Shown here piece by piece: positions 26,564 to 34,705 of a stretch of 45,055 nucleotides of DNA. The notes below the pieces were generated by a model. It was not told the DNA's origin and made no database searches. It saw nothing but the letters and a program-made list of their open reading frames with translations. Made by a program: the position numbers and the translations under genes. The stretch's first letter is position 1. The number at the start of each line of letters is the position of its first letter. The stretch is from the NCBI GenBank assembly GCA_010365135.1, contig JAAFGY010000009.1, positions 1-45,055 of the forward strand, written 5' to 3'. This DNA comes from Flavobacterium sp. Lineage in GTDB: Bacteria > Bacteroidota > Bacteroidia > Flavobacteriales > Flavobacteriaceae.

Positions 26564-26977
26564 TTACAAAAATTTTGATTTTAATTCCGCTGTCGGACTC
26601 ACACAACTTTCTTTTTTGCCATACCATTTATACCGGTTTTTCGCAATATAATCGTAAAGTTGATTGCTAATTCCTGTTGGAATGATCCTAAAAATGGTTC
26701 CATAATGCCAAATTCCACCAATATTTTTTGCAATTTCTACTGCAGCTTTTGATTTGTAATAATAAGCAATTCCAGGTTCATACAAAATAATGCTATCAAT
26801 GTTTTTGGAATTTATTCCAATGTGTTTTAAAATTTCCTGACCCAATTCTGATTGTAAAGCTACAAATCGAAATACGTCTTTCGTGTCGTGTTGAATCACA
26901 AACTGAACGGCCGAATCACACAAATTGCAAACGCCGTCAAAGAGTATTATTTTTTTGTTTGGAAGTAGGTTTAGCAT
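26564..26977 (-). CDS. DCC family thiol-disulfide oxidoreductase (DUF393)
   Basis: A small DCC-type thioredoxin-fold protein of 137 residues. The signature DGVCNLCD near residue 15 has the CxxC pair, following LPNKKIILF. The pattern FRFVALQSELGQEIL and DSIILYEP also fits. The substrate is unknown. Its start lies 5 bases after the mutS2 stop codon, so the two are probably co-transcribed, though no functional link is evident. Confidence 0.87.
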   Translation of the reverse strand: MLNLLPNKKIILFDGVCNLCDSAVQFVIQHDTKDVFRFVALQSELGQEILKHIGINSKNIDSIILYEPGIAYYYKSKAAVEIAKNIGGIWHYGTIFRIIPTGISNQLYDYIAKNRYKWYGKKESCVSPTAELKSKFL

Positions 26978-26982
26978 ATTTT

Positions 26983-29148
26983 TTACTTTTTACTTGCTTC
27001 AACCAATTCCAATTGATCCAAACTCACCTTCGAAGTAAACATCCCATAATTGACCGTGGCTTTGTTTTTTTCAATGTTGTCAATACTTCCCACAGCTTTT
27101 CCATCCATCATTCGCACTCGATCTCCAACTTTTAAAACAGGTTTTGGTTTTTCAATTAGTGGCTTGAGTTTCTTTTCTTTTTTGGCAACTCTAATTTCCT
27201 CTACTTTAACTTCAATTTCTTTGATGACTTCTTTTTTCTTTTCTACGATTGCTTTTGCTTCTTTTGGAGTTGCTTTTTTTCGTTTAGAATTTTCGATTTC
27301 TACCAATTTTAGAAATTCTCCAATCAGGTCTTTCTTACTTTTATTGTTGAAATAGTTTTCGGCAATAACTTCAATTTTTTGACCAATGTAAATCGTTTTC
27401 TGATTGCTGTCATACAATTCCTGATAGCTTTCCAGTTTTTGCTTGATTTTTACATTGATATTTTCCATTTTTTTGCTTTCTTCCCGTGCTTTAGTTTCTT
27501 CTTCTTTCAAATTGATAGAAGTTTTTTCCAATTTTGAACGTTCTTTTTGCAATGTCGCAATGGTTTTGTCGAAACGCACTTTTCCAACTTCAATTTTCTT
27601 TTTTGCTCGATTAATTAAACTGAAAGGAATTCCATTTTTCAAAGCGACTTCAAACGTAAACGAGCTTCCAGCTTGACCCAAAATCAATTTATATAATGGT
27701 TCCAAAGTTTTTTCGTCAAATAACATATTGGCGTTTATGGCAAAAGGCAATTCGTTAGCTAGAATTTTTAGGTTGGAATAATGCGTGGTTATAATTCCAA
27801 AAGCTTCCCGATGATAAAATTCCTCCAAGAAAATTTCTGCCAAAGCACCTCCTAATTCGGGGTCAGATCCTGTACCAAATTCATCAATTAAGAACATCGT
27901 TTTCTTGTTGCACTTCTTCAAAAAGTAGTTCATATTTTTGAGTCGGTAACTGTATGTACTCAAATGATTTTCAATAGATTGATTGTCTCCAATGTCTGTT
28001 AAAATTCTATCAAACAAAAAGGTTTCGCTGCGTTCGTGAACGGGAATCAACATCCCAGATTGCAACATTAATTGGAGTAATCCAACGGTTTTCAGCGAAA
28101 TAGTTTTACCTCCAGCATTAGGTCCAGAAATGACGATAATCCTTTTTTCTTGGTTCAATTCAAAAGTTTGGGGATGCGTAATTTCGTTTTTTTGTTTGTT
28201 GTTCAAATACAAAATAGGATGGAAGGCCTCTCTAAAAAACAATCTTCGGTCTTCGGTAATTGTTGGCAAAATTCCATTGATTCTGTTGGCATATTTTGCT
28301 TTTGCCGCCACCACATCAATATCACTCAAGAAATCTTGATATTGAATAAGCAATGGCAAAAATGGTCGAATTTGGTTAGACAATTGTTTCAAAATTCGGG
28401 TAATTTCCTCTTTTTCTTCGTATTCTAAATTGCTTAATTCTCGGGAATATTTTAAGGTTAATTCTGGTTCAATGTAAGCAATGCTACCGGTTTTGGAACT
28501 ACCCAAAATAGATCCTTTCACTTTTCGTCGATACATTGCCAGAACCGCCAGAACTCTACGATTTTGGACAAAACTTTCTTTAATATCGTCCAAATAACCT
28601 AGCGAATTGTATTGCGTTAAAGCCACACCAAAACTTTGATTGACTTTGCCACGAACAGAGTTCATTTCTCTTCTAATTTCTTGTAATTGTGGAGAAGCAT
28701 TGTCTTTGATTTCTCCATATTTATCAACAACAATGTCGACAAGGCTGCTGATTTCTTTGGTAATCTGTATTTCAGATGCTTTTGCATTCAATTGTGGATA
28801 ATAATCATCGAATTTTTTGAAATAATTCAGCATAAAATTCGCAGTGTCCGAAATGGTAGCAATTTTCCTGAAACCTCCCACTTCCAGAAAGCTATCTTCA
28901 ATGGCTAAGAACTTGATTTCATAAGTAATCGCATCAAAACCGTGATTGGGAATAGCATTATTATTTTGGAAAGACGAAACATATTCCGAGGTTTGCATCA
29001 AGGCATTCATCAAGGTTTCTTTGTCTCGGAAAGGCGTAATTTCGAGTGCTTTTTGCTTGCCAATATCAGTATTGCAAAGAGCCGAAATGGTTTCGAGAAC
29101 GGTTGGGAATTGTAAGTCTTGAAGCGTTTTTTCTGTAATGGATATCAT
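26983..29148 (-). CDS. mutS2: MutS2 family DNA-binding ATPase lacking the Smr domain
   Basis: MutS2 binds branched DNA and in some species suppresses recombination or rescues collided ribosomes. The 721 residues show the core domain (clamp-like helices at about 1-300), Walker A at about 340 (GPNAGGKTISLKT), Walker B MFLIDEFGTGSDP, and the family's GIITTHYSNLK. A coiled coil at about 515-600 follows, then a lysine/glutamate-rich region and a KOW-like segment (KVGDRVRMMDGKAVGSI). The usual C-terminal Smr nuclease domain (about 80 residues, LDLRG motif) is absent. Such Smr-less forms appear normal in Flavobacteria. Confidence 0.92.
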   Translation of the reverse strand: MISITEKTLQDLQFPTVLETISALCNTDIGKQKALEITPFRDKETLMNALMQTSEYVSSFQNNNAIPNHGFDAITYEIKFLAIEDSFLEVGGFRKIATISDTANFMLNYFKKFDDYYPQLNAKASEIQITKEISSLVDIVVDKYGEIKDNASPQLQEIRREMNSVRGKVNQSFGVALTQYNSLGYLDDIKESFVQNRRVLAVLAMYRRKVKGSILGSSKTGSIAYIEPELTLKYSRELSNLEYEEKEEITRILKQLSNQIRPFLPLLIQYQDFLSDIDVVAAKAKYANRINGILPTITEDRRLFFREAFHPILYLNNKQKNEITHPQTFELNQEKRIIVISGPNAGGKTISLKTVGLLQLMLQSGMLIPVHERSETFLFDRILTDIGDNQSIENHLSTYSYRLKNMNYFLKKCNKKTMFLIDEFGTGSDPELGGALAEIFLEEFYHREAFGIITTHYSNLKILANELPFAINANMLFDEKTLEPLYKLILGQAGSSFTFEVALKNGIPFSLINRAKKKIEVGKVRFDKTIATLQKERSKLEKTSINLKEEETKAREESKKMENINVKIKQKLESYQELYDSNQKTIYIGQKIEVIAENYFNNKSKKDLIGEFLKLVEIENSKRKKATPKEAKAIVEKKKEVIKEIEVKVEEIRVAKKEKKLKPLIEKPKPVLKVGDRVRMMDGKAVGSIDNIEKNKATVNYGMFTSKVSLDQLELVEASKK

Positions 29149-29207
29149 TTGTAAGTCAAAAGTCTAATGTCAAAAGTCCAAAGTTACAAAGTAAAAAAGT
29201 CAAAAAC
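29149..29207. repeat. 7-bp-periodic array against the mutS2 start codon
   Basis: TAAGTCA AAAGTCT AATGTCA AAAGTCC AAAGTTA CAAAGTA shows a strict 7-bp period. It starts immediately next to the mutS2 ATG (minus strand, 29148) and lies in the divergent gap to ung. Confidence 0.6.
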
Positions 29208-29263
29208 CATTTTCTTTCCTTACTTTGCTAAAACTTTGCGAACTTTACACCAAAACAATTTGT

Positions 29264-29938
29264 ATGCAACCCAAACTCGATCCTTCTTGGCAAACTATTT
29301 TATCCAACGAAATCCAGAAACCTTATTTTTTGGATTTGATGAAAGCTGTGGAGGAAGAATATCAAAACCATACTTGTTTCCCTCCAAAAGAATTGATTTT
29401 TTCTGCCTTTGATCATTGTACTTTCGAAAATTTAAAAGTGGTTATTATTGGTCAAGATCCTTATCACGGCACCAACGAAGCGAATGGTTTGAGTTTTTCG
29501 GTGAATGACGGTGTTAAAATTCCGCCTTCTTTGCGCAATATTTTCAGGGAAATGAATGACGATTTGGGTACTATTTTCTTTCCCAATTCAGGAAATTTGG
29601 AACGTTTGGCAAAACAAGGAGTATTGCTTTTGAATGCTTCACTTTCTGTTCGAATTGATACTCCAAACAGCCACAAACACTTGAAATGGGGAACTTTTAC
29701 CGATGCTGTAATCCAGAAAATCTCGGATGAAAAAGAGAATATTGTTTTCCTGCTTTGGGGAAGTTTTGCCCAAAAGAAAGGTTCCAAAATTGACAGAACA
29801 AAACACCTCGTTTTAGAATCGGGACATCCTTCGCCAATGAGCGCTAATCAAGGAAAATGGTTTGGCAACAAGCATTTTAGCCAGACCAATTTATATTTAG
29901 AAGAAAAAGGAAGATCTCCAATTGAATGGAATTTTTAA
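29264..29938 (+). CDS. ung: Uracil-DNA glycosylase
   Basis: Family 1 UDG removes uracil from DNA in base excision repair. ATG 29264 (MQPKLDPSWQTIL) is chosen; the ORF-track start adds 13 residues not usual for Ung. The 224 residues are normal. The water-activating motif GQDPYHGTNEANGLSFSV and the DNA-intercalation/leucine loop region ESGHPSPMSAN (HPSP form) are both present. The next gene starts 10 bases after the stop, so they may form a transcriptional unit. Confidence 0.97.
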   Translation: MQPKLDPSWQTILSNEIQKPYFLDLMKAVEEEYQNHTCFPPKELIFSAFDHCTFENLKVVIIGQDPYHGTNEANGLSFSVNDGVKIPPSLRNIFREMNDDLGTIFFPNSGNLERLAKQGVLLLNASLSVRIDTPNSHKHLKWGTFTDAVIQKISDEKENIVFLLWGSFAQKKGSKIDRTKHLVLESGHPSPMSANQGKWFGNKHFSQTNLYLEEKGRSPIEWNF

Positions 29939-29948
29939 CCAATTAAAT

Positions 29949-31088
29949 ATGAAAAGTATTCGAGTTTTTATACTAATGGCACTAGTTTTTTTAGAGTTTG
30001 GATGTTCAACAAAGAAAAATATACTGCAAGAAACTTTGGCTTCTGATAATCCGAAGATCAAAAACGTGATGTCAAATCCCGAAGCGTACGAACTTCAAAT
30101 TATTTATACTCAGGTTATTCGAGATAAAAATAACAAAGTGAGTTTCAAAGACTTTACTTATAACTTGAATGCTAATAATTATTTTTATCCGGCAAGTACC
30201 ATCAAATTCCCAATTGCGATTTTGACTTTACAAAAGTTGAGTACTATTGAAAACACTTCAAAAGACACACAATATACCATCGAGGGAAATCCCGATAAAC
30301 TTCAATTCTCTAAAGAAATTTCCAAAGTTTTCGCCGTGAGTGATAACGAAGCAAGTACTAATTTACTTGAGTTTTTAGGTTTCGATTATGTGAACGAAAG
30401 TATGAAAGCTAAGGGATTGCAACCTTTTAGACTATGCCACCGCGTTTCGGGTTCCGATCCAAGAAGTTTGGCAACAAAACCAATACTACTTTATAAAAAT
30501 GAGGGTTCAAGCATTACTATTCCATCCGTTTTGAGCAAACCTTCGATTTCTTTGAATTTAAAAAACATCAAAAAGGGAATTGGGTATATGAAAAATGATT
30601 CGTTGGTAAAGGGTTCTTTTGATTTTTCGAATAGAAATTATTATCCTTTAGAAACACTTCATAATACAATGAAAAGAATCGTTTTTCCTGACGCATTCAA
30701 AGAATCGGAACGGTTTAAATTGACTGAAAAAGACAGGGAATTTATTCTGTTTTCGATGCAAAATCTGCCTAAAAATGCAGGTTACGATCCAGTGAAATAT
30801 TATGACGGGTATTGCAAGTTCTTAATGTTTGGCGACACTAAAAAAAATATTCCAGCCAATATTAAAATTTACAATAAAGTAGGAAATGCTTTCGGAACTT
30901 TGATTGACTGTGCTTATATCATTGATACTGAAAATAAAGTTGAGTTTATAGTTTCAGCGACTCTTTTGGTCAATAAAGACGGTGTTTTCAATGATGATAA
31001 ATATGAATATGACACCATTGGATTGCCTTTTTTGGGCGAGTTGGGAAGACAACTTTATGCGAAAAATTTGAAGTTGAAAGCTAAATAA
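29949..31088 (+). CDS. Beta-lactamase-like serine hydrolase lipoprotein
   Basis: A class-A beta-lactamase-fold protein. The start is set at 29949 to give the lipoprotein signal (MKSIRVFILMALVFLEFGCSTK; lipobox LEFGC). The 379-residue product is longer than a standard class A lactamase. Visible motifs: SxxK as YPASTIKFPIAIL, SDN as VSDNEAS, and the KTG equivalent as KVG in YNKVGNAFG. The omega-loop Glu is not clear. These features suit a serine hydrolase of the beta-lactamase2/PBP-like group, so a peptidoglycan or ester substrate is as likely as an antibiotic. It follows ung by 10 bases. Confidence 0.85.
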   Translation: MKSIRVFILMALVFLEFGCSTKKNILQETLASDNPKIKNVMSNPEAYELQIIYTQVIRDKNNKVSFKDFTYNLNANNYFYPASTIKFPIAILTLQKLSTIENTSKDTQYTIEGNPDKLQFSKEISKVFAVSDNEASTNLLEFLGFDYVNESMKAKGLQPFRLCHRVSGSDPRSLATKPILLYKNEGSSITIPSVLSKPSISLNLKNIKKGIGYMKNDSLVKGSFDFSNRNYYPLETLHNTMKRIVFPDAFKESERFKLTEKDREFILFSMQNLPKNAGYDPVKYYDGYCKFLMFGDTKKNIPANIKIYNKVGNAFGTLIDCAYIIDTENKVEFIVSATLLVNKDGVFNDDKYEYDTIGLPFLGELGRQLYAKNLKLKAK

Positions 31089-31115
31089 GTTTATTGATAT
31101 TAATTTCAATAAACT
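31088..31115. terminator. Hairpin after the beta-lactamase-like gene
   Basis: AGTTTATTGA and TCAATAAACT form a perfect 10-bp stem around TATTAATT, directly after the stop codon, between convergent genes. The T tail is short, so it is a probable rather than certain terminator. Confidence 0.5.
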
Positions 31116-31159
31116 TTCGGAAACCTCATATTTTTAATGACTTCAAATAATATTACCAA

Positions 31160-31801
31160 CTATTTTGATTTTAAAGTTCCAGATGCTAAAAACATTGATC
31201 CAAAAAAATACTCTATGATTTTTAGGTCATTAAGTTGTTTTCCAATCACTCTCCAAGGTTCACGTTCTAGACCAGGTGTTGTTGAAAAGGAAAGTTTTAA
31301 AGTAATTTTGAGAAGACTGTTTAATATCCACCCAAACGGTCTATCAGAAAATTTTGCCCCAAAAAAGGCGATATGAGCATTATCCTTTAAATGAGGAAAA
31401 ATATTTGATATGGCTTTTTCAGATGCAAAGATGTCTGGAGCGGCAAACATTAAAAGTGCGTCAAACTTTCCAGTTAAATTTACGGTTCGTGCATCACATT
31501 CTATAACCTTAACATTATTCCATTTATTTTTTGTTATTCGCTTTTGAGTGTTTATTATCGTTCGAGGGCTAATCTCAAGTCCAATCACTTCACCAGAAAA
31601 TCCAACGCATTGTTGAAGATAAGGAAAACTTCCTCCTTGACCGCAGCCTGCATCAAGTACACGGTCACCTTCCATTAGATTGAGTGACTCAACAGCCTTT
31701 TGTCGAACGGGTTTAATAAATGAAAAATCAAAATCAGGAAAAGGTCGTGTAAGGTAAACAAGATATCGGGAGTAAAGTGGGTCTTTCGCGTCAGATCTCA
31801 T
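31160..31801 (-). CDS. Class I SAM-dependent methyltransferase
   Basis: A Rossmann-fold methyltransferase of 213 residues; the substrate is unknown. The SAM-binding motif I is VLDAGCGQGGSFPYLQ, motif II VIGLEISPRTI, and an acidic residue in VIECDARTVNL. Post-motif LLMFAAPDIF follows. The N-terminus includes SRYLVYLTRPFPDFDFSFIKPVR, which may be the substrate lid. It stands convergent with the beta-lactamase-like gene. The following 238-base gap up to the phosphorylase gene is AT-rich with no recognised feature. Confidence 0.82.
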   Translation of the reverse strand: MRSDAKDPLYSRYLVYLTRPFPDFDFSFIKPVRQKAVESLNLMEGDRVLDAGCGQGGSFPYLQQCVGFSGEVIGLEISPRTIINTQKRITKNKWNNVKVIECDARTVNLTGKFDALLMFAAPDIFASEKAISNIFPHLKDNAHIAFFGAKFSDRPFGWILNSLLKITLKLSFSTTPGLEREPWRVIGKQLNDLKIIEYFFGSMFLASGTLKSK

Positions 31802-32039
31802 TGGTTTTATATTGTTATGTTTTTGATTTTTTTTCGTTATTTTTGAAATTATTCACTTGTCCCTTTTGAGAATTTTGTTAGTTTATTTCAGTCATTTATA
31901 TGAAAACTAATTTGTCCTATCCTATTATGGATGCTAACTCATTATTTAGTCACAAAATATCATACTAATCCACATTAATATTATATCCCAATAAAAATCA
32001 ACTTTTTTCTTAAAAATAGCTACAATTAAATTCAATTTT

Positions 32040-32906
32040 TCACTCCGCCAATTTTCCTAAAGCATACGCAATCAATTCATCAACCGCTTTGTATGGATCT
32101 TCACTAAAAGTACCGTTGGCACGATTGGCAATAATGGCATTTAGAGATAAACAGTTGTGTCCAAGGAGTTTTCCCAATCCATAAATGGCACTAGTTTCCA
32201 TTTCGAGATTGGTCATTCGGATGTCATTATAATTGAAGCTATCCATTTTAGAATTCAAGTTTTCGTCTTGAATATTCAAACGCAAAACTCTTCCTTGTGG
32301 GCCATAAAATCCGCCAGCAGTTCCTGTTATTCCTTTGAAAATTCGGTCGCTTTCCATACGTTTTTCTAGTTTTTCAGAACAAGGAATGATGTAAGGACGT
32401 CCTTTTCTTAAATCCCAGTTGGTGTGTTTGATGAAAGCGTCTTCCATTGCAATTTCCGTAATTTCTTCAATCAAGTAGGAGCGGAGCATATTGTCCAAGC
32501 CCAAACCAAATTTTCCCATCACAAAACTATCTACAGGAATATCGGCTTGCAAAGAACCTGAAGTGCCAATTCGGATGATGTTTAGTGAAGTAAGATTTTC
32601 TTTTGGCGTTCTGGTTTTTAAATCAATATTGACCAAAGCGTCTAATTCGTTCATCACGATGTCAATATTATCAGGGCCGATTCCGGTGGACATTACCGTA
32701 ATTCTTTTGCCTTTGAAAAGTCCGGTTTGAGTTTTGAATTCTCTTTTTTGAGTCGAAAATTCGATGCTGTCAAAAAATTGCGTGATTTTTTCGACACGAT
32801 TTTGGTCGCCTACAAAAATGATGTCGTGGGCAATATGTTCAGGTTGTAAGTTCAAATGGTACACACTTCCGTCTGGATTGAGTATTAATTCTGATGATTT
32901 TATCAT
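32040..32906 (-). CDS. Nucleoside phosphorylase (uridine phosphorylase-like, PNP_UDP_1 family)
   Basis: A cytoplasmic enzyme of nucleoside salvage that cleaves a nucleoside with phosphate. The 288 residues are slightly longer than E. coli Udp. Family motifs include VMSTGIGPDNIDIVMNELDAL, IRIGTSGSL, the base/ribose pocket NLEMETSAIYGLGKLLGH and a C-terminal helix. Whether it acts on uridine or purine nucleosides cannot be settled. It is followed on the same strand by no gene until the methyltransferase; SUI1 lies upstream. Confidence 0.85.
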   Translation of the reverse strand: MIKSSELILNPDGSVYHLNLQPEHIAHDIIFVGDQNRVEKITQFFDSIEFSTQKREFKTQTGLFKGKRITVMSTGIGPDNIDIVMNELDALVNIDLKTRTPKENLTSLNIIRIGTSGSLQADIPVDSFVMGKFGLGLDNMLRSYLIEEITEIAMEDAFIKHTNWDLRKGRPYIIPCSEKLEKRMESDRIFKGITGTAGGFYGPQGRVLRLNIQDENLNSKMDSFNYNDIRMTNLEMETSAIYGLGKLLGHNCLSLNAIIANRANGTFSEDPYKAVDELIAYALGKLAE

Positions 32907-32956
32907 TGAAATTTTTGTTTAAATTGTATAAGGTTTAAAAGTTTAATATGGTTTAA

Positions 32957-32992
32957 CTGAACACTAAAAGCTGAATACTGAACACTCTATTT
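32957..32992. repeat. 7-bp-periodic array at the SUI1 gene stop codon
   Basis: CTGAACA CTAAAAG CTGAATA CTGAACA CTCTATT runs up to the SUI1 stop codon (CTA on the plus strand, 32993-32995). Confidence 0.6.
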
Positions 32993-33322
32993 CTATCCAC
33001 CAACACGTTTTACTTTGAATCCTTTTTCTTTAAGGATTTGCATAATTTTATCCCGATAATCGCCTTGAATGATTATGGAATTGTCTTTGAAAGTACCGCC
33101 AACACTAAGGTTTTTTTTAATTTCTTTGGCTAAGATTTTAAAATCTTCATCTGTTCCTTCGTAACCTTCAATTATAGTGGTGGCTTTTCCTTTTCGCTTT
33201 TCGAATTTGCAAATCATCGGTTCTTTTTGAACAAAAAGCACGTGCTCTTCTTCCTGAATTTCTTCAGGTTCCGATTCGATATGATCTGGAAATAGATTTT
33301 TTAATTGTTCTTGTAAGTCCAT
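32993..33322 (-). CDS. SUI1/eIF1-type translation factor (YciH family)
   Basis: The bacterial homologue of eukaryotic eIF1. The 109 residues end in a SUI1 domain: basic KRKGKATTIIEGYEGTDEDF, ILAKEIKKNLSVGGTFKD, then IIIQGDYRDKIMQILKEKGF. The first 35 residues are acidic and poorly structured. The role in bacteria is not settled; start-codon fidelity has been proposed. Confidence 0.9.
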   Translation of the reverse strand: MDLQEQLKNLFPDHIESEPEEIQEEEHVLFVQKEPMICKFEKRKGKATTIIEGYEGTDEDFKILAKEIKKNLSVGGTFKDNSIIIQGDYRDKIMQILKEKGFKVKRVGG

Positions 33323-33357
33323 TGTTTATGTTTTTTTGGATGCGGATAAAAGTTTAA

Positions 33358-33523
33358 AACCGCAGATTCGCAGATTTTTTTATCAAAATTAACCTTCTAT
33401 AAATATAAGAACAAATTCTACCAATTGTACTAATTAATTTGCAAAAATTTGTGCAATTGGCAGTTGAAGAATTAACTGTAATAACCGCTGATTCGCAGAT
33501 TATTAAATAAAAATCTGCGAATC
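33358..33523. repeat. Family of CAGATTCGCAGATT-type repeats and a 12-bp palindrome
   Basis: ACCGCAGATTCGCAGATTT at 33358-33377 is repeated as CTGATTCGCAGATT and then inverted as AATCTGCGAATCTG, making a perfect 12-bp stem (33490-33501 / 33512-33523). A related, degenerate copy lies at 39980-40010. There is no T tail, so it is not a clear terminator for the oxygenase gene. The rest of this 224-base gap is AT-rich. Confidence 0.65.
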
Positions 33524-33546
33524 TGAGGTAAAAATTATTCGAGTTT

Positions 33547-34497
33547 TTATTTTTTTATTAAACCCAAATCCACCAATCTTTCATACAAATATTCTCCAGC
33601 CGTGATGTCGTCGAATTTCTTAGGGTTTTGGGCATCGATGCAATTCTCCAAACAATCTAATTTCATATCGCTCACCGGATGCATAAAAAACGGAACCGAA
33701 TACCTTGAAGTTCCCCATAATTCCCTCGGCGGATTCACCACTTGATGTATGGTTGATTTCAATTTATTGTTGGTGTGACGCGACAACATATCGCCCACAT
33801 TTATCACTAATTCGTCTGGTTGAGCAATGGCGTCAATCCATTCCCCATCGTGATTTTGAACTTGCAAACCACGACCTTGTGCGCCCATCAAAAGGGTAAT
33901 CAAATTGATATCGCCGTGAGCTGCAGCACGAATGGCATTTTCAGGTTCAGAAGTAATGGGAGGATAATGAATGGGGCGCAAAATGGAGTTCCCTTCTTTG
34001 ACAAATTTATCAAAATATAATTCGTCCAAACCCAAGTGCAAAGCCAAAGCTCTCAAAACATAAACGCCTGTTTTTTCAAGCATTTGGTAAGCTTCTTTTC
34101 CCACGACATTGAAACGAGGTAATTCTTTCACTTCCACATTATCGGGATATTCCGAAGCGTATTTTGAGTCTTTTTCTACGTATTGGCCAAAGTGCCAAAA
34201 TTCTTTCAAATCGCCTTCTTTTCGGCCTTTGGCGTGTTCTTTTCCAAAAGAAACATAGCCTCTTTGTCCTCCAATTCCGGGAATTTCATAGCTGTGTTTG
34301 GTTTCTATTGGCAAAGCGAAAAAGTTTCTTATTTCGCCATACAATTCTTCGACTAATTGTTCGCCTAAAAAATGCCCTTTTAAGGCAACGAATCCAATTT
34401 CTTCAAAAGCACTTCCGATTTCATTTACAAATTTTTGTTTACGTTTCGGGTCATCCGAAAGGAAATCACGCAAGTCAACCATAGGAATGTTTTGCAT
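33547..34497 (-). CDS. Isopenicillin N synthase-like 2-oxoglutarate/Fe(II) oxygenase
   Basis: A non-heme iron oxygenase of the IPNS/DIOX family (316 residues). The N-terminal DIOX_N region (VDLRDFLSDDPKRKQKFVNEIG, EEIGFVALKGHFLG) precedes the double-stranded beta-helix core. The iron-binding triad is visible as HGD in AAHGDINLIT (His, Asp) and His in STIHQVVNPP; the 2-oxoglutarate Arg is in RYSVPFFMHP (RxS). The substrate is unknown and no biosynthetic cluster is nearby. Product is probably a hydroxylated or desaturated metabolite. A TATATTTG box lies upstream. Confidence 0.87.
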   Translation of the reverse strand: MQNIPMVDLRDFLSDDPKRKQKFVNEIGSAFEEIGFVALKGHFLGEQLVEELYGEIRNFFALPIETKHSYEIPGIGGQRGYVSFGKEHAKGRKEGDLKEFWHFGQYVEKDSKYASEYPDNVEVKELPRFNVVGKEAYQMLEKTGVYVLRALALHLGLDELYFDKFVKEGNSILRPIHYPPITSEPENAIRAAAHGDINLITLLMGAQGRGLQVQNHDGEWIDAIAQPDELVINVGDMLSRHTNNKLKSTIHQVVNPPRELWGTSRYSVPFFMHPVSDMKLDCLENCIDAQNPKKFDDITAGEYLYERLVDLGLIKK

Positions 34498-34538
34498 AGT
34501 TTATTTTTTTAACTTAAAGTATTTAAACCTCTAACCCA

Positions 34539-34546
34539 CAAATATA
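34539..34546 (-). promoter_or_regulatory. -7 box upstream of the IPNS-like gene
   Basis: TATATTTG on the minus strand matches TAnnTTTG, 41 bases before the ATG at 34497. The -33 box is not clear. Confidence 0.4.
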
Positions 34547-34629
34547 AAGAATAATTTTAAATCAGGATTTTAAAATAAATATAATTCTAGCCAGAATAAC
34601 TTTAGAAAAGTGCAAATAAATTTGAGATC

Positions 34630-34664
34630 AAAAAAAATCCGTTCTGCTTTCACAAAACGGATTT
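34630..34664 (-). terminator. Terminator of lpd
   Basis: An 8-bp stem (AATCCGTT / AACGGATT) with a 12-base loop is followed on the minus strand by a T run (TTTTTTTT). It is a clear intrinsic terminator. Confidence 0.85.
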
Positions 34665-34705
34665 CTATCTAAATCTAAAATCTCTTATCTAAAATCTGAA
34701 ATTTA
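34665..34705. repeat. 7-bp-periodic array at the lpd stop codon
   Basis: ATCTAA ATCTAAA ATCTCTT ATCTAAA ATCTGAA ATTT shows a 7-bp period. It lies between the terminator and the lpd stop codon (TTA on the plus strand, 34703-34705). Confidence 0.6.
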
